Part shown: positions 8,011 to 15,966 of the stretch, in pieces
How the letters are laid out: every line of letters begins with the position of its first letter
Numbering within the stretch: position 1 is the first letter of the stretch
Assembly (NCBI GenBank): GCA_001798595.1
Contig: MGSS01000142.1
Location: forward strand, 1-40,524
Source of the DNA: Deltaproteobacteria bacterium RIFCSPLOWO2_12_FULL_60_19
GTDB lineage: Bacteria > Desulfobacterota > Binatia > UBA9968
DNA length: 40,524 nucleotides
Direction of reading: 5' to 3'
Translations under genes and position numbers: made by a program
The notes under the pieces: generated by a model
What the model saw: the letters and a program-made list of their open reading frames with translations, nothing else
The model's database searches: none
What the model was told of the DNA's origin: nothing

Positions 8011-9319
8011 TTTTCTCTTTTATTGGGATCAGCGTTCCGACCGTTCGCTGGTCGGGATCGAGATATTTCTTCGCCACCCTGAGGAGATCGGCCGCGGTGA
8101 CTTTGCGTATGCCCTCCAGGTACTGATCCAGCAGCCGCCAGCCGGCGACCGATTCGTATTGTCCGATCCGCATGGCTTGACCGAAGACCGAGTCTTGGCC
8201 GAACACAAAGGCCGCCTCCACCTGGTTCTTCGCCTTTTCCAATTCCTTATCGCCCACCGGCTCAGCGCGAAGCCGTTCGACGATCGCGTCAACGGCCTTC
8301 TCGACTTCCCCGGGTTGCTTCTCCGGCAAGAGCTGGGCCGTGATAGAAAACATCCCGGGGTCCACCGAAAGCCCCCCGTACTCCGCCCCGACGTTCCGGG
8401 CGACTCGTTGATGGTACACCAGCTCCTGATGCAGACGGGAGCTCCGCCCCCCGGCGAGAACCACGGACAGCAGGTCGAGGGCAAAATTGTCCGGATCTTT
8501 CAGATTCGGGACGTGATAATCGATCGCCAGAAACGGCAGCTCGGCCTCTTTCTTGAGCGTGACGCGTCGCTCCCCCCTTTGCGGCGGCTCCACAACTTTG
8601 ATCTTGGGCGCCTCCGCTCCGCGCGGTAGCTTGCCAAACTCCGTTTTGATCTTCGCCAGCATCTCCTGCGTCGAGAAATCCCCCACGGCGACGATGAAAG
8701 CGTTGTTGGGCGCGTAGTACAGCGCATAGTGCCGGCGCAAATCTTCCCGCGCGAGATTTTCGATGTCGCTCATCCAACCGATAACCGGCCTCCGGTACGG
8801 ATGCACGGTGTATTCGACGGCTCCCATGACCTCGCCGAGCGCGGCGGCGGGGTTGTCTTCGGTCCGCAACCGCCGCTCTTCCATGACCACCTGTTTTTCG
8901 GCTCCGAAAGTCGCGCCGTCTAAGACGGCGTTGGCCATCCGGTCGGCCTCCAGCTCGATCTCCACGCCGATCTTCTCCCTGCTCATGGTGGCAAAGTAGA
9001 CGGTGTGATCCGCGGAGGTAAACGCGTTGGAGCGGCCGCCGTTCGTGGCGATGATCCGCGAGTATTGCTCCGGCCCGGTTGTCGGAGTCCCTTTGAACAT
9101 CATATGTTCGAGGAAGTGCGAGAGGCCGCTCTTACCGTCCAGCTCGTTGCGCGAGCCGACCCGATACCACACCTGAAAAGTGACCGCGGGACTTTTGTGA
9201 TCTTCGAGCAGAAGAACCTTGAGGCCGTTGTCGAGGACGAACTCCCGTACCTGCGAAGCGCCCGCCGGCAGCGCCCAAAAGACTACGATCAGCAACGCCA
9301 AAATCGCGCGACGCATCAT
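8006..9319 (-). CDS. M16 family zinc metallopeptidase (catalytic subunit)
   Basis: About 437 residues. The inverted zinc motif HFLEH sits in GLSHFLEHMMFKGTP, with the distal glutamate expected in the following helix (MEERRL region), so it should be an active zinc peptidase. The N-terminus (MRRAILALLIVVFWALPAGA) is a typical signal peptide, so it acts in the periplasm or at the envelope. The start at 9319 (or the next ATG at 9316) is preferred over the upstream ATG at 9358 because it begins directly with the signal peptide; no strong ribosome site is visible. With the non-catalytic paralogue one base downstream it forms the usual bacterial M16B pair. Substrates are unknown; related pairs degrade peptides or mature exported proteins. 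Confidence 0.92.
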   Translation of the reverse strand: MMRRAILALLIVVFWALPAGASQVREFVLDNGLKVLLLEDHKSPAVTFQVWYRVGSRNELDGKSGLSHFLEHMMFKGTPTTGPEQYSRIIATNGGRSNAFTSADHTVYFATMSREKIGVEIELEADRMANAVLDGATFGAEKQVVMEERRLRTEDNPAAALGEVMGAVEYTVHPYRRPVIGWMSDIENLAREDLRRHYALYYAPNNAFIVAVGDFSTQEMLAKIKTEFGKLPRGAEAPKIKVVEPPQRGERRVTLKKEAELPFLAIDYHVPNLKDPDNFALDLLSVVLAGGRSSRLHQELVYHQRVARNVGAEYGGLSVDPGMFSITAQLLPEKQPGEVEKAVDAIVERLRAEPVGDKELEKAKNQVEAAFVFGQDSVFGQAMRIGQYESVAGWRLLDQYLEGIRKVTAADLLRVAKKYLDPDQRTVGTLIPIKEKN

Positions 9320-9548
9320 CTTTAATTGATAAAGGAAGCGGATGGAAAGCGCAAGCACGGATCGCCGAAGTTTCGGTCGAAAGGAAGCCCGGTATTGCGA
9401 GAGATTCTGACCGATGTGCGCGGCATAACTCAGGGCTGGACTCGATTTCGTTATAAGGGGTTGCTGGAAACCACGTACCCCCTGTGCTATAGAAATCCCA
9501 AGACGATTTAGTTTTTCCCAATTCGACCTAACCCCCTCTGAACATTTT

Positions 9549-10460
9549 ATGAGACGACCCGAGCCTCTGGAAATTTTTCAGCCGACTTCCATTCGAGAAG
9601 CCGGCGCATTGGTGAAAGAGAAAGGTCCCGGCGGGCGCTTTCTCGCCGGCGGCACGGACCTGGTGATCGCCGTCAAGGAAAAAAGCTTCTCGCCGAAGTA
9701 CGTGGTGGATCTTAAAAGAATCCCCGGCCTCTCTGGCATCCGCGAGGAAGCCGACGGCGGTCTTAAAATCGGCTCGCTGACGACGCTGCGCGAGGTCGAG
9801 ATCTCGCCGATCATCCTGAAGCGGTTTCCGTTCCTCGCTCAGAGCGCGGCGGAGGTCGGCTCGGTGCAGATTCGCAACCGCGCCACCATCGGCGGCAACA
9901 TGGCGAACGCAACTCCCTCGGCCGATGTCGCGCCCGCCCTTCTCGCCCTGGAGGCCAGAGCGAGAATTGCCGGCTTGAACGGCGAGAGGGTTGTCGAGCT
10001 CGAGCAATTCTTCCGCGGGCCGGGCCAGACCGTGATGGCGCCCGAAGAGATTCTGACGGAAATAATAATCCCTCCGGCGAACCCGTCCCTGGTCGGTGAA
10101 TATATCAAGTTCTCCCCGCGCGAGATGATGGACCTGGCCTACATCGGCGTCGCGGTCGCCTTTGTTTTCAACGCAAGCCAAAAACTCTGCGAGAAAGTCC
10201 GCATCGCCCTGGGCGCAGTTTCCCCCACGCCGATGAGAGCGCGCGGCGCGGAGAGTTTGCTCGAGGGCCAAGTTCTCACCGAAGAGCTGGCGGAAAAAGC
10301 GGGCGCCGAGGCGGCGCGGGAGTGCAAGCCGATCAGCGACGTTCGCTCGTCGGCGGACTACCGCAGGGACATGGTGCGCGTAAACACCAAACGGGCGTTG
10401 CTCAACGCCGCGGCTCAACGGCCGGGAAAGTGGACGGAGCGGAGGGATAGGAGATACTGA
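9549..10460 (+). CDS. Molybdenum hydroxylase FAD-binding subunit (CoxM/XdhB type)
   Basis: A 303-residue medium subunit of a xanthine dehydrogenase/CO dehydrogenase family enzyme. The two FAD-binding signatures are AGGTDL (residues 33-38) and TIGGN (113-117, continuing NMANATPSADVAP). The C-terminal CO-dehydrogenase flavoprotein domain (ALGAVSPTPMRARGAE) follows. It carries electrons from the 2Fe-2S subunit to an acceptor. Gene order is FAD, FeS, Mo, as in cox operons, but the large subunit is not of the CO-oxidising type. No clear ribosome site precedes the ATG. The gap to the next gene is filled by an AT-rich hairpin repeat. Confidence 0.93.
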   Translation: MRRPEPLEIFQPTSIREAGALVKEKGPGGRFLAGGTDLVIAVKEKSFSPKYVVDLKRIPGLSGIREEADGGLKIGSLTTLREVEISPIILKRFPFLAQSAAEVGSVQIRNRATIGGNMANATPSADVAPALLALEARARIAGLNGERVVELEQFFRGPGQTVMAPEEILTEIIIPPANPSLVGEYIKFSPREMMDLAYIGVAVAFVFNASQKLCEKVRIALGAVSPTPMRARGAESLLEGQVLTEELAEKAGAEAARECKPISDVRSSADYRRDMVRVNTKRALLNAAAQRPGKWTERRDRRY

Positions 10461-10465
10461 TCGCC

Positions 10466-10563
10466 AATGCAAAATGCAAAGTTCAAATTGAAAGATGCAA
10501 AATGGACGGACCGAAATCGCAACTAATTTTGACTTTTGCACTTTGCATTTTTCATTTTGCATT
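10466..10563. repeat. Inverted TGCAAAA heptamer repeats between FAD and FeS subunit genes
   Basis: The left part (AATGCAAAATGCAAAG) and the right part (CTTTGCATTTTTCATTTTGC) are inverted relative to each other and could pair as a long AT-rich hairpin in the intercistronic RNA. It is the same family as the element between the M16 genes and those around selB. Confidence 0.85.
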
Positions 10564-10589
10564 ATGTCGAAAGACGATGAGGAAAACAC

Positions 10590-11072
10590 ATGAAGAAAAC
10601 AATCCACGTGACCTTAAACGGTCGGCCAACAAATCTAGAGGTTCCCGCGCACCGTCTCTTGCTCGACCTGCTCCGTGACGAGATCGGACTTACGGGGACA
10701 AAGGAAGGCTGCGGCACGGGCGACTGCGGCGCCTGCACCGTGCTGCTCGACGGCAAGCCGGTGAATTCTTGCCTGATCTTTTCCGGCGAGCTTGACGGCG
10801 CCGACATCGTAACCATAGAAGGACTCAAGATCGGGCCCGAGCTTCATCCGGTTCAGAAGGCGTTTATTCAGGACGGCGGCGCGCAGTGCGGCTACTGCAC
10901 CCCCGGCATGCTGATGATGGCCAAGTCGCTGCTCGACGAAAATCCCGATCCGAGCGACGAAGAGATTCGCTTCGCCCTCTCCGGTAATCTCTGCCGCTGC
11001 ACCGGCTACGCCAAGATCGTCCAGGCGGTGCAGGACGCCGCCGCGGAGCTGCGCGCGAAGCGCGCGGGTTGA
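10590..11072 (+). CDS. Molybdenum hydroxylase 2Fe-2S subunit (CoxS/XdhC type)
   Basis: A 160-residue small subunit with both iron-sulfur domains. The plant-ferredoxin-type cluster is bound by C41, C46, C49 and C61. The second, helical cluster domain has C100, C103, C135 and C137 (QCGYC and CRCTGY). It passes electrons from the molybdenum centre to FAD. GAGG about eight bases before the ATG supports the start. Length and cysteine spacing are normal for the family. It is separated from the large-subunit gene by an unusually long (290-base), highly structured leader. Confidence 0.96.
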   Translation: MKKTIHVTLNGRPTNLEVPAHRLLLDLLRDEIGLTGTKEGCGTGDCGACTVLLDGKPVNSCLIFSGELDGADIVTIEGLKIGPELHPVQKAFIQDGGAQCGYCTPGMLMMAKSLLDENPDPSDEEIRFALSGNLCRCTGYAKIVQAVQDAAAELRAKRAG

Positions 11073-11124
11073 TGTAATGAAGGGTTCGCGCTTTGTCGTC
11101 ATTCCCGTGAAAACGAGCCCTCAC

Positions 11125-11324
11125 GGCGCGAGTCTTCGGGCCGCGGCCGATGGGTAGCTACCATGAGTCGAACCATTCTCATCGGACGTCCGCGGCCCTC
11201 TCCCTCGCGCCCTTCGGTCTCGCTGGGAAAGACGCCGCCCGTTCGAGGAGCCTGCGCATCCGATACTGCCGGTGGGATTAAGCAGCGACCCATTGCGCAG
11301 GCTCCGAGGGCGGGTGGCGTCTTT
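11125..11324 (+). other. Two tandem long hairpins, possible structured leader RNA
   Basis: Hairpin A pairs 11125-11132, 11138-11146 and 11147-11152 with 11204-11211, 11190-11198 and 11180-11185. It has a 5x5 internal loop (11133-11137 against 11199-11203) and a four-base bulge (11186-11189). Its tip holds the palindrome GGTAGCTACC. Hairpin B pairs 11228-11241 with 11311-11324 (one G-U pair) and 11247-11258 with 11294-11305, again with a 5x5 internal loop, around a 35-base apical loop. The block ends about 40 bases before the large-subunit ATG. It could be a cis-regulatory RNA or a pair of inserted palindromic elements; I do not recognise a known riboswitch. Confidence 0.6.
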
Positions 11325-11362
11325 CATCGTCCTCGATAGGAACGAATTCAGGAGTTTTTCAG

Positions 11363-13681
11363 ATGGAAGAGTTAACAGTCGTTGGCAAACCGGTCACGCG
11401 CGTCGATGTTCAGGAGAAGGTCACCGGCGCGGCCGTCTACGGCTACGACCTCGTCCTGCCGGACATGGTGTACGGCAAAGTTCTTTTCAGCTCGAAGGCC
11501 CACGCCAGGATCAAGCGCATCGATACGGAAAAGGCAAAAACATATCCCGGCGTGGTCGCCGTCGTCACCGGCAAGGACGCACCCTGGATTCACGGCGAGG
11601 CCATCAGGGACAAGCCGTTTTTGGCGCAAGGCAAAGTCCGCTACGTCGGCGAGCCGGTCGCCGCGGTAGCGGCGGTCGATGAAGACACGGCGCAGGCCGC
11701 AGTCCGGCTGATCGAAGTCGAGTACGAGGATTTGCCCGCGTATCTGTCGCCCGAAGACGCCTGCAAGCCCGGCGCGATCCCTATTCACGAGGATTTCGCG
11801 AGCTACCGCAAGATGAACTTCATCCTGCCCGGCGCCATGCCCAACGTCTGCGAGCATTTCAAGCTCAGAACCGGCGACGTCGAGCAGGGCTTTCGCGAGT
11901 CCGATATCGTGCTCGAAGAGCGCTATTTCGTCCCGACCATCCAGCACGCGGCGATGGAGCCGCACTCGGCCCACGCCCAGGTTGATCCCGCCACCGGCAA
12001 AGTGACGATCTGGGTCGCCAACGACGCCCCGTTTCGCGCGCTGCACGAGATTTCCGAGGCGCTCGGTCTCCCGCAGGAGAAAATCCGCTTCATCAATCCG
12101 CTCCAGGGAGGCGGTTTCGGCTCCAAAGGCGGGCTTAAGGTCGAGCCGATCGCCGTCGCGCTCGCCTACCACACCAACGGCCGCCCGGTGCGGGTGAAAT
12201 TCAACCGCGAGGAGACTTTCATCTCCACGCTGACGCGGAATGAGGCGGCGCTCTACATCAAGAGCGGCGTGAAGAAGGACGGCACGATTCGCGCGCGCGA
12301 GATGACGATCTATTGGGGCGGCGGCGCGTACGCCGAGAAAAGCCCGACGGTCTGCATCCGCGGCAGCCTGCCCGGCCCCGGCCCCTATCGCATCTCGCAT
12401 GTGAAGGTCGACGGCTACGCGGTTTACACCAACAAACCGGTCGCCGGCTCCTTCAGGGGCTACGGTATTCCCAAAGTCGCCTGGGCCTGCGAGCAACACA
12501 CCGACGAGCTGGCCAGGAGAGTCGGCATGGACCCGCTCGAATTCCGCATGAAAAACGTCTTCGTGGACGGCGACGTGTCGTACTGGGGAGAGCAGCTTCA
12601 CAGCGTCGGCCTCAAAGAGACGCTCACCAAGGCCGCGGCGGCGATAGAATGGGGAAAGAAGAGCTCAAGAGTTCAAGAGTTCAAGGGTTTAAGGGTGGGC
12701 AAAGGGCTGGCCTGCATCCAAAAGCCCACGCGCAGCCCCACCACGTCGAAGGCCGGCGTGATCGTCGACGCCAAAGGCGAAGTCGCCGTGCTCGCGGGAA
12801 CGGTCGAGATCGGCCAGGGCTGCAGCACGATTCTCTCTCAAGTCGCCGCCGAGGAGCTGAAGATACCGATCGAAAAAATCCACATGGCCGAGCTCGATAC
12901 GGACGCGATCCCCTTCGACGCCTCGACGACCTCCAGCCGGAGCACCTACCACATGGGCAACGCGGTGCGCCGCGCCGCGATCGACGCGCGCGAAAAGCTG
13001 GCCGAGATGGCAAGCCCGATGCTCGAAGGCGAAAAAAACGACCTCGCCTTTGCCGATGGAAAAGTTTTTCTCAAGGACCATCCTGGGATGGCGCTTCCCT
13101 TGGGCGAGGTCATCCGCCGGAAGCTCGGCGCGGACGGAACGGTGCGGGGCGACGCATCCTATACTTACGAGCTGGCGAAAGAGCTCGATCTCGAAACCGG
13201 CCACAGCGATAACGCTTCCGCTTTTTACATGTACGCGACGCAGGCTGCGGAAGTCGCCGTCGACGAAGAGACCGGCAGAGTGCGCGTGCTGCGGATGTCG
13301 GCGGCGCACGACGTCGGCAAGGCGATCAACCCGCTCAACTGCGCGGCGCAGATCGAGGGCGGGCTGGCGATGGGAATCGGCTCCGCGCTGCACGAGCATA
13401 TGGTCGTCGACGATCAAGGCAAGGTGCGCAACCCGTCTTTTCTCGATTATCACCTCGTGACGGCGCTCGACCTGCCGGAGATGATCCCGATCGTCGTCGA
13501 GTGTCCGGAGCCCGAAGGACCCTACGGCGCGAAGGGACTCGGAGAGCCCGGACTCGCTCCCACGCCAGCGGCGATCGGCAACGCCGTCGCCGACGCGATC
13601 GGAATAAGGATATACGATCTTCCGCTCAGCCCGGAGCGGGTTTACCGGGCCATCCAGGAAAACAAAAAGAAAGTGGCATAG
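11363..13681 (+). CDS. Molybdenum hydroxylase molybdopterin-binding large subunit
   Basis: A 772-residue xanthine dehydrogenase-family large subunit, completing the FAD-FeS-Mo operon. Motifs are VDVQEKVTGAAVYGYD at the N-terminus, the GGGFGSKGG cofactor loop, AGSFRGYG near residue 361, VEIGQGCSTILSQ, and GAKGLGEPG (catalytic Glu) near 726. The AGSFRGYG loop is not the CO dehydrogenase active-site loop, so an organic substrate (N-heterocycle, aldehyde or aromatic acyl-CoA) is more likely. GGAG eight bases before the ATG supports the start. A 12-residue stretch (434-445, SSRVQEFKGLRV) is encoded by a CAAGAGTT minisatellite absent from the paralogue at 2471-4768. A solute-binding protein gene follows 33 bases downstream and may deliver the substrate. 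Confidence 0.93.
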   Translation: MEELTVVGKPVTRVDVQEKVTGAAVYGYDLVLPDMVYGKVLFSSKAHARIKRIDTEKAKTYPGVVAVVTGKDAPWIHGEAIRDKPFLAQGKVRYVGEPVAAVAAVDEDTAQAAVRLIEVEYEDLPAYLSPEDACKPGAIPIHEDFASYRKMNFILPGAMPNVCEHFKLRTGDVEQGFRESDIVLEERYFVPTIQHAAMEPHSAHAQVDPATGKVTIWVANDAPFRALHEISEALGLPQEKIRFINPLQGGGFGSKGGLKVEPIAVALAYHTNGRPVRVKFNREETFISTLTRNEAALYIKSGVKKDGTIRAREMTIYWGGGAYAEKSPTVCIRGSLPGPGPYRISHVKVDGYAVYTNKPVAGSFRGYGIPKVAWACEQHTDELARRVGMDPLEFRMKNVFVDGDVSYWGEQLHSVGLKETLTKAAAAIEWGKKSSRVQEFKGLRVGKGLACIQKPTRSPTTSKAGVIVDAKGEVAVLAGTVEIGQGCSTILSQVAAEELKIPIEKIHMAELDTDAIPFDASTTSSRSTYHMGNAVRRAAIDAREKLAEMASPMLEGEKNDLAFADGKVFLKDHPGMALPLGEVIRRKLGADGTVRGDASYTYELAKELDLETGHSDNASAFYMYATQAAEVAVDEETGRVRVLRMSAAHDVGKAINPLNCAAQIEGGLAMGIGSALHEHMVVDDQGKVRNPSFLDYHLVTALDLPEMIPIVVECPEPEGPYGAKGLGEPGLAPTPAAIGNAVADAIGIRIYDLPLSPERVYRAIQENKKKVA
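12666..12696. repeat. In-frame CAAGAGTT minisatellite inside the large-subunit gene
   Basis: CAAGAGTT at 12666-12673 and 12674-12681, CAAGGGTT at 12682-12689, then a degenerate TAAGGGT. It encodes the linker-like insert RVQEFKGLRV between domains. The paralogous enzyme has a short RKPNT segment at the same place. Confidence 0.8.
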
Positions 13682-13714
13682 GCCGCTTTTCCCCTCGGAA
13701 AACACGGAGGAACA

Positions 13715-14709
13715 ATGAAGACATTTCTCAGAAGATCCCGGCTTTTCTGTTTATCTGCTTTCCTTCTCGTCCCCGCCCCCCTCCCGGCGCAAACCCAGAC
13801 GCCGCTGGTCGTGGGGGTCGCCGGGATGTCGGCGGCCCTGACCCATCCGTTTATCGCCCGAGACGCCGGCATGTTTCAAAAGTACGGCATCGATCCCCGG
13901 CTGGTAATTTTCGAAGGAGGCTCGCTGCTGGCTCAGGCATCGCTGGCGGGAGAGGTGAAGATCTCCGTTACCTCCGGCCCGGTGACGATTGGTTCCCGGT
14001 CAGCCGGCGCGGATACGATCGTCGTCGCCGGTTATATCAACACCCTTCCCTATAACCTGGTCACGGCTAAACATATTACCAGTCTGGAACAGCTCAAAGG
14101 GAAAAAATCGCCATCAGCCGCTTCGGCTCCACCACGGACACGGCGGTTCGGTTGCTGCTGGAAAAAGTCGGCATCAATCCCACGAAAGACGTAACGATCG
14201 TCCAGATGGGCGCTCAGCCGAGTCGCTTTGCCGCGCTCGTGGCCGGCGCCCTCGACGCCACGATCATCGCGCCGCCGTTCGACATCACGGCCAGAAAACA
14301 GGGCTACAACGTCCTCGTCAACCTGGCGGAGCTTGGGATTCCCTATCCTCAGCAAGTCATCGAAACCACCGACCGCTTCATCCGCGAAAATCCCCAGGCC
14401 GTGAAGAATTTTCTTAAAGGATTCATCGCCGGCATCCATTACGGGCTGACCAACAAGGAAGGCGCGAAGAAAATCATGGTGAAGTACCTGAAGATCGCCG
14501 ACCCGGAGATCCTGGAGGCGACCTACGCCAGCTACGCCCAGATCACGGAGCGCCGGGCGTTTCCGAATATCGAAGGGTTTCGCTACGGCCTTGAGGAAGT
14601 CGCCAAGCGCCTGCCCGCGGCCAAGGACAAAAAGCCGGAAGATTTTATCAACATGAGGTTCTTGAACGAGCTTGAAAAGGAAGGCTTCTTTAAAGAGCTG
14701 TACAAATAG
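13715..14709 (+). pseudogene. NMT1/SsuA-type substrate-binding protein, frameshifted at an A6 run
   Basis: It encodes a periplasmic binding protein of the NMT1/THI5-like family, with a signal peptide (residues 1 to about 27), VVGVAGMSAALTHPF, and DAGMFQKYGIDPRLV. The frame from 13715 runs off course after LKGKK at the A6 run 14102-14107. The expected continuation (IAISRFGSTTDTAVRLLLEKVGINP) is in the -1 frame and runs to a stop at 14709. One extra A would restore a normal protein of about 331 residues. This could be a genuine inactivating deletion, a sequencing or assembly error in a homopolymer, or ribosomal or transcriptional slippage on A6. GGAGG precedes the ATG. It lies directly after the molybdenum hydroxylase operon. 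No ABC permease or ATPase is present. Confidence 0.85.
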
Positions 14710-14723
14710 ACAACGCCCGTCTT

Positions 14724-14849
14724 CAGACCGGTCGAAAAGGTCCCAGATACAAGGCGCGCGACAATCTGACGAGCGCAGGCGTACTCTTTTTGTACGTCGA
14801 GCGAGGCAGATCAAGCGGAACGAAGTAGATGGGCCTTTTTCACCGGTCT
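14724..14849. repeat. 126-bp palindromic dispersed element, copy 1
   Basis: A near-complete stem-loop: the start CAGACCGGT pairs with the end ACCGGTCT, and a GTAC/GTAC pair closes the tip. It lies between convergent genes and supplies the stop codon of pyrE, so it may also act as a bidirectional terminator. A second full copy is at 18674-18800 and a 20-base fragment at 21893-21912. Several stem positions differ between the copies in a compensatory way. Confidence 0.88.
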
Positions 14850-15516
14850 ACACAAAGCCCATCTTCCGTCCCCAGTTTTCGGGGTCTTTGAGAAAGTCCA
14901 CGATCTGCTTGCTCGCGTCGGCGCTGAAGTATTTTTTGCTCTGGCCGGCCTTGAGAACGTGGTCCCAGTTGGCGAGCGTGTAGAGTTTGATGTCGTGCTC
15001 GGCCAGGTTTTTCTGTCCTTCGTGCAGGTTGAGGTTATCCGAGCCGTACTCGAAGATGCAGAGGCAGTGCGTGATCTTCGATCCTGCGCCGCGGATGCCG
15101 ATGTTGAAGCGCAGCTTGCTCATCCCGTCGGTGATGAGATCTTCGACCAGTAAGACTCTTTGATTCGCTTCGAGGATGCCTTCGATCTGCTTGGTCCCGC
15201 CGTAGCCTTTCGGCTGCTTGCGGATGTAGATCATCGGCTTCTTGAGCTCGTGCGACACAAACGCGGCGTACGGGATGCCGGCAGTCTCCCCTCCGGCGAC
15301 GACGTCGATGGCGTCGAGCCCGATCTCGGTCTCAGCCTTTTTCGCCATCTGATGGACGATCTCCGCCCGGACATCGGGGAAAGAGAGCAGCCGCCGGCAA
15401 TCGATGTAAACGGGCGAGACGCGGCCCGAGACAAAAACGAACGGCCGCTCCTTGTAGAACTGGATGGCCTCCGTGCGCAGCAGCATTTCGCCGATCTGAT
15501 TGGCAACTTCACTCAT
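14848..15516 (-). CDS. pyrE: Orotate phosphoribosyltransferase
   Basis: A 222-residue enzyme of de novo pyrimidine synthesis, converting orotate and PRPP to orotidine monophosphate in the cytoplasm. The PRPP-binding signature is VLLVEDLITDG, and SGRVSPVYIDCRRLLSFP is the N-terminal orotate-site region; VVAGGETAGIPYA is also typical. The start at 15516 is fixed by a strong ribosome site (AAGGAGG, nine bases upstream); the open frame continues upstream without one. The last residues (KMGFV) lie at the edge of the palindromic element, which provides the stop. It stands alone, with no other pyrimidine genes near. Confidence 0.92.
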   Translation of the reverse strand: MSEVANQIGEMLLRTEAIQFYKERPFVFVSGRVSPVYIDCRRLLSFPDVRAEIVHQMAKKAETEIGLDAIDVVAGGETAGIPYAAFVSHELKKPMIYIRKQPKGYGGTKQIEGILEANQRVLLVEDLITDGMSKLRFNIGIRGAGSKITHCLCIFEYGSDNLNLHEGQKNLAEHDIKLYTLANWDHVLKAGQSKKYFSADASKQIVDFLKDPENWGRKMGFV

Positions 15517-15626
15517 GAATTTCAACCTCCTTGGAAACAAACCGCTTGTAACATACACATCCCATCTTTTCCAATGAAATATGACTTCTTGCTTTTCCCT
15601 TTCGATTTGTCTACAAGTTCCGCATC

Positions 15627-15950
15627 ATGAAGATCGCGCGACTCTACACGGGCAAAGACGGCCACTCTCACTTCGACGAGATCGACGTCGAGGCGAAGCA
15701 GCTCCAGCCGACGGAAGGAATCGTCTTCCGCGAGGAGCCTCCGGGCCACGTTCAGGACTGGCACCCGGCGCCGCGCCGCCAGTACGTCATCACGCTCTCC
15801 GGCGAGGGAGAAATCGAGCTTAGCGACGGGACCAGGCGGCGATTCGGCGCGGGCGATATTATGCTGGCCGACGACACCACGGGGCGAGGCCACATCACGC
15901 GCGTCGTCAGCGCCCAACCGCGCCGCTACGTCACTATTCCGCTAAAATAG
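15627..15950 (+). CDS. Small cupin-domain protein
   Basis: A 107-residue single-domain beta-barrel protein. A cupin-like core runs from WHPAPRRQYVITLSGEGEIE to FGAGDIMLADDTTGRGH, with His residues in both motifs, so a metal site is plausible though the usual HxH pair is incomplete. Such small cupins may be enzymes or sensors; no specific activity can be assigned. It precedes the MFS permease gene by 16 bases on the same strand, suggesting one transcript. No ribosome site is obvious at the ATG. Confidence 0.75.
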   Translation: MKIARLYTGKDGHSHFDEIDVEAKQLQPTEGIVFREEPPGHVQDWHPAPRRQYVITLSGEGEIELSDGTRRRFGAGDIMLADDTTGRGHITRVVSAQPRRYVTIPLK

Positions 15951-15966
15951 GCATCCCCGAGGATTC

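Noticed and set aside
11363-13681. Carbon monoxide dehydrogenase large subunit
   Set aside because: The form I AYxCSFR loop is absent; AGSFRGYG is of the general xanthine dehydrogenase type.
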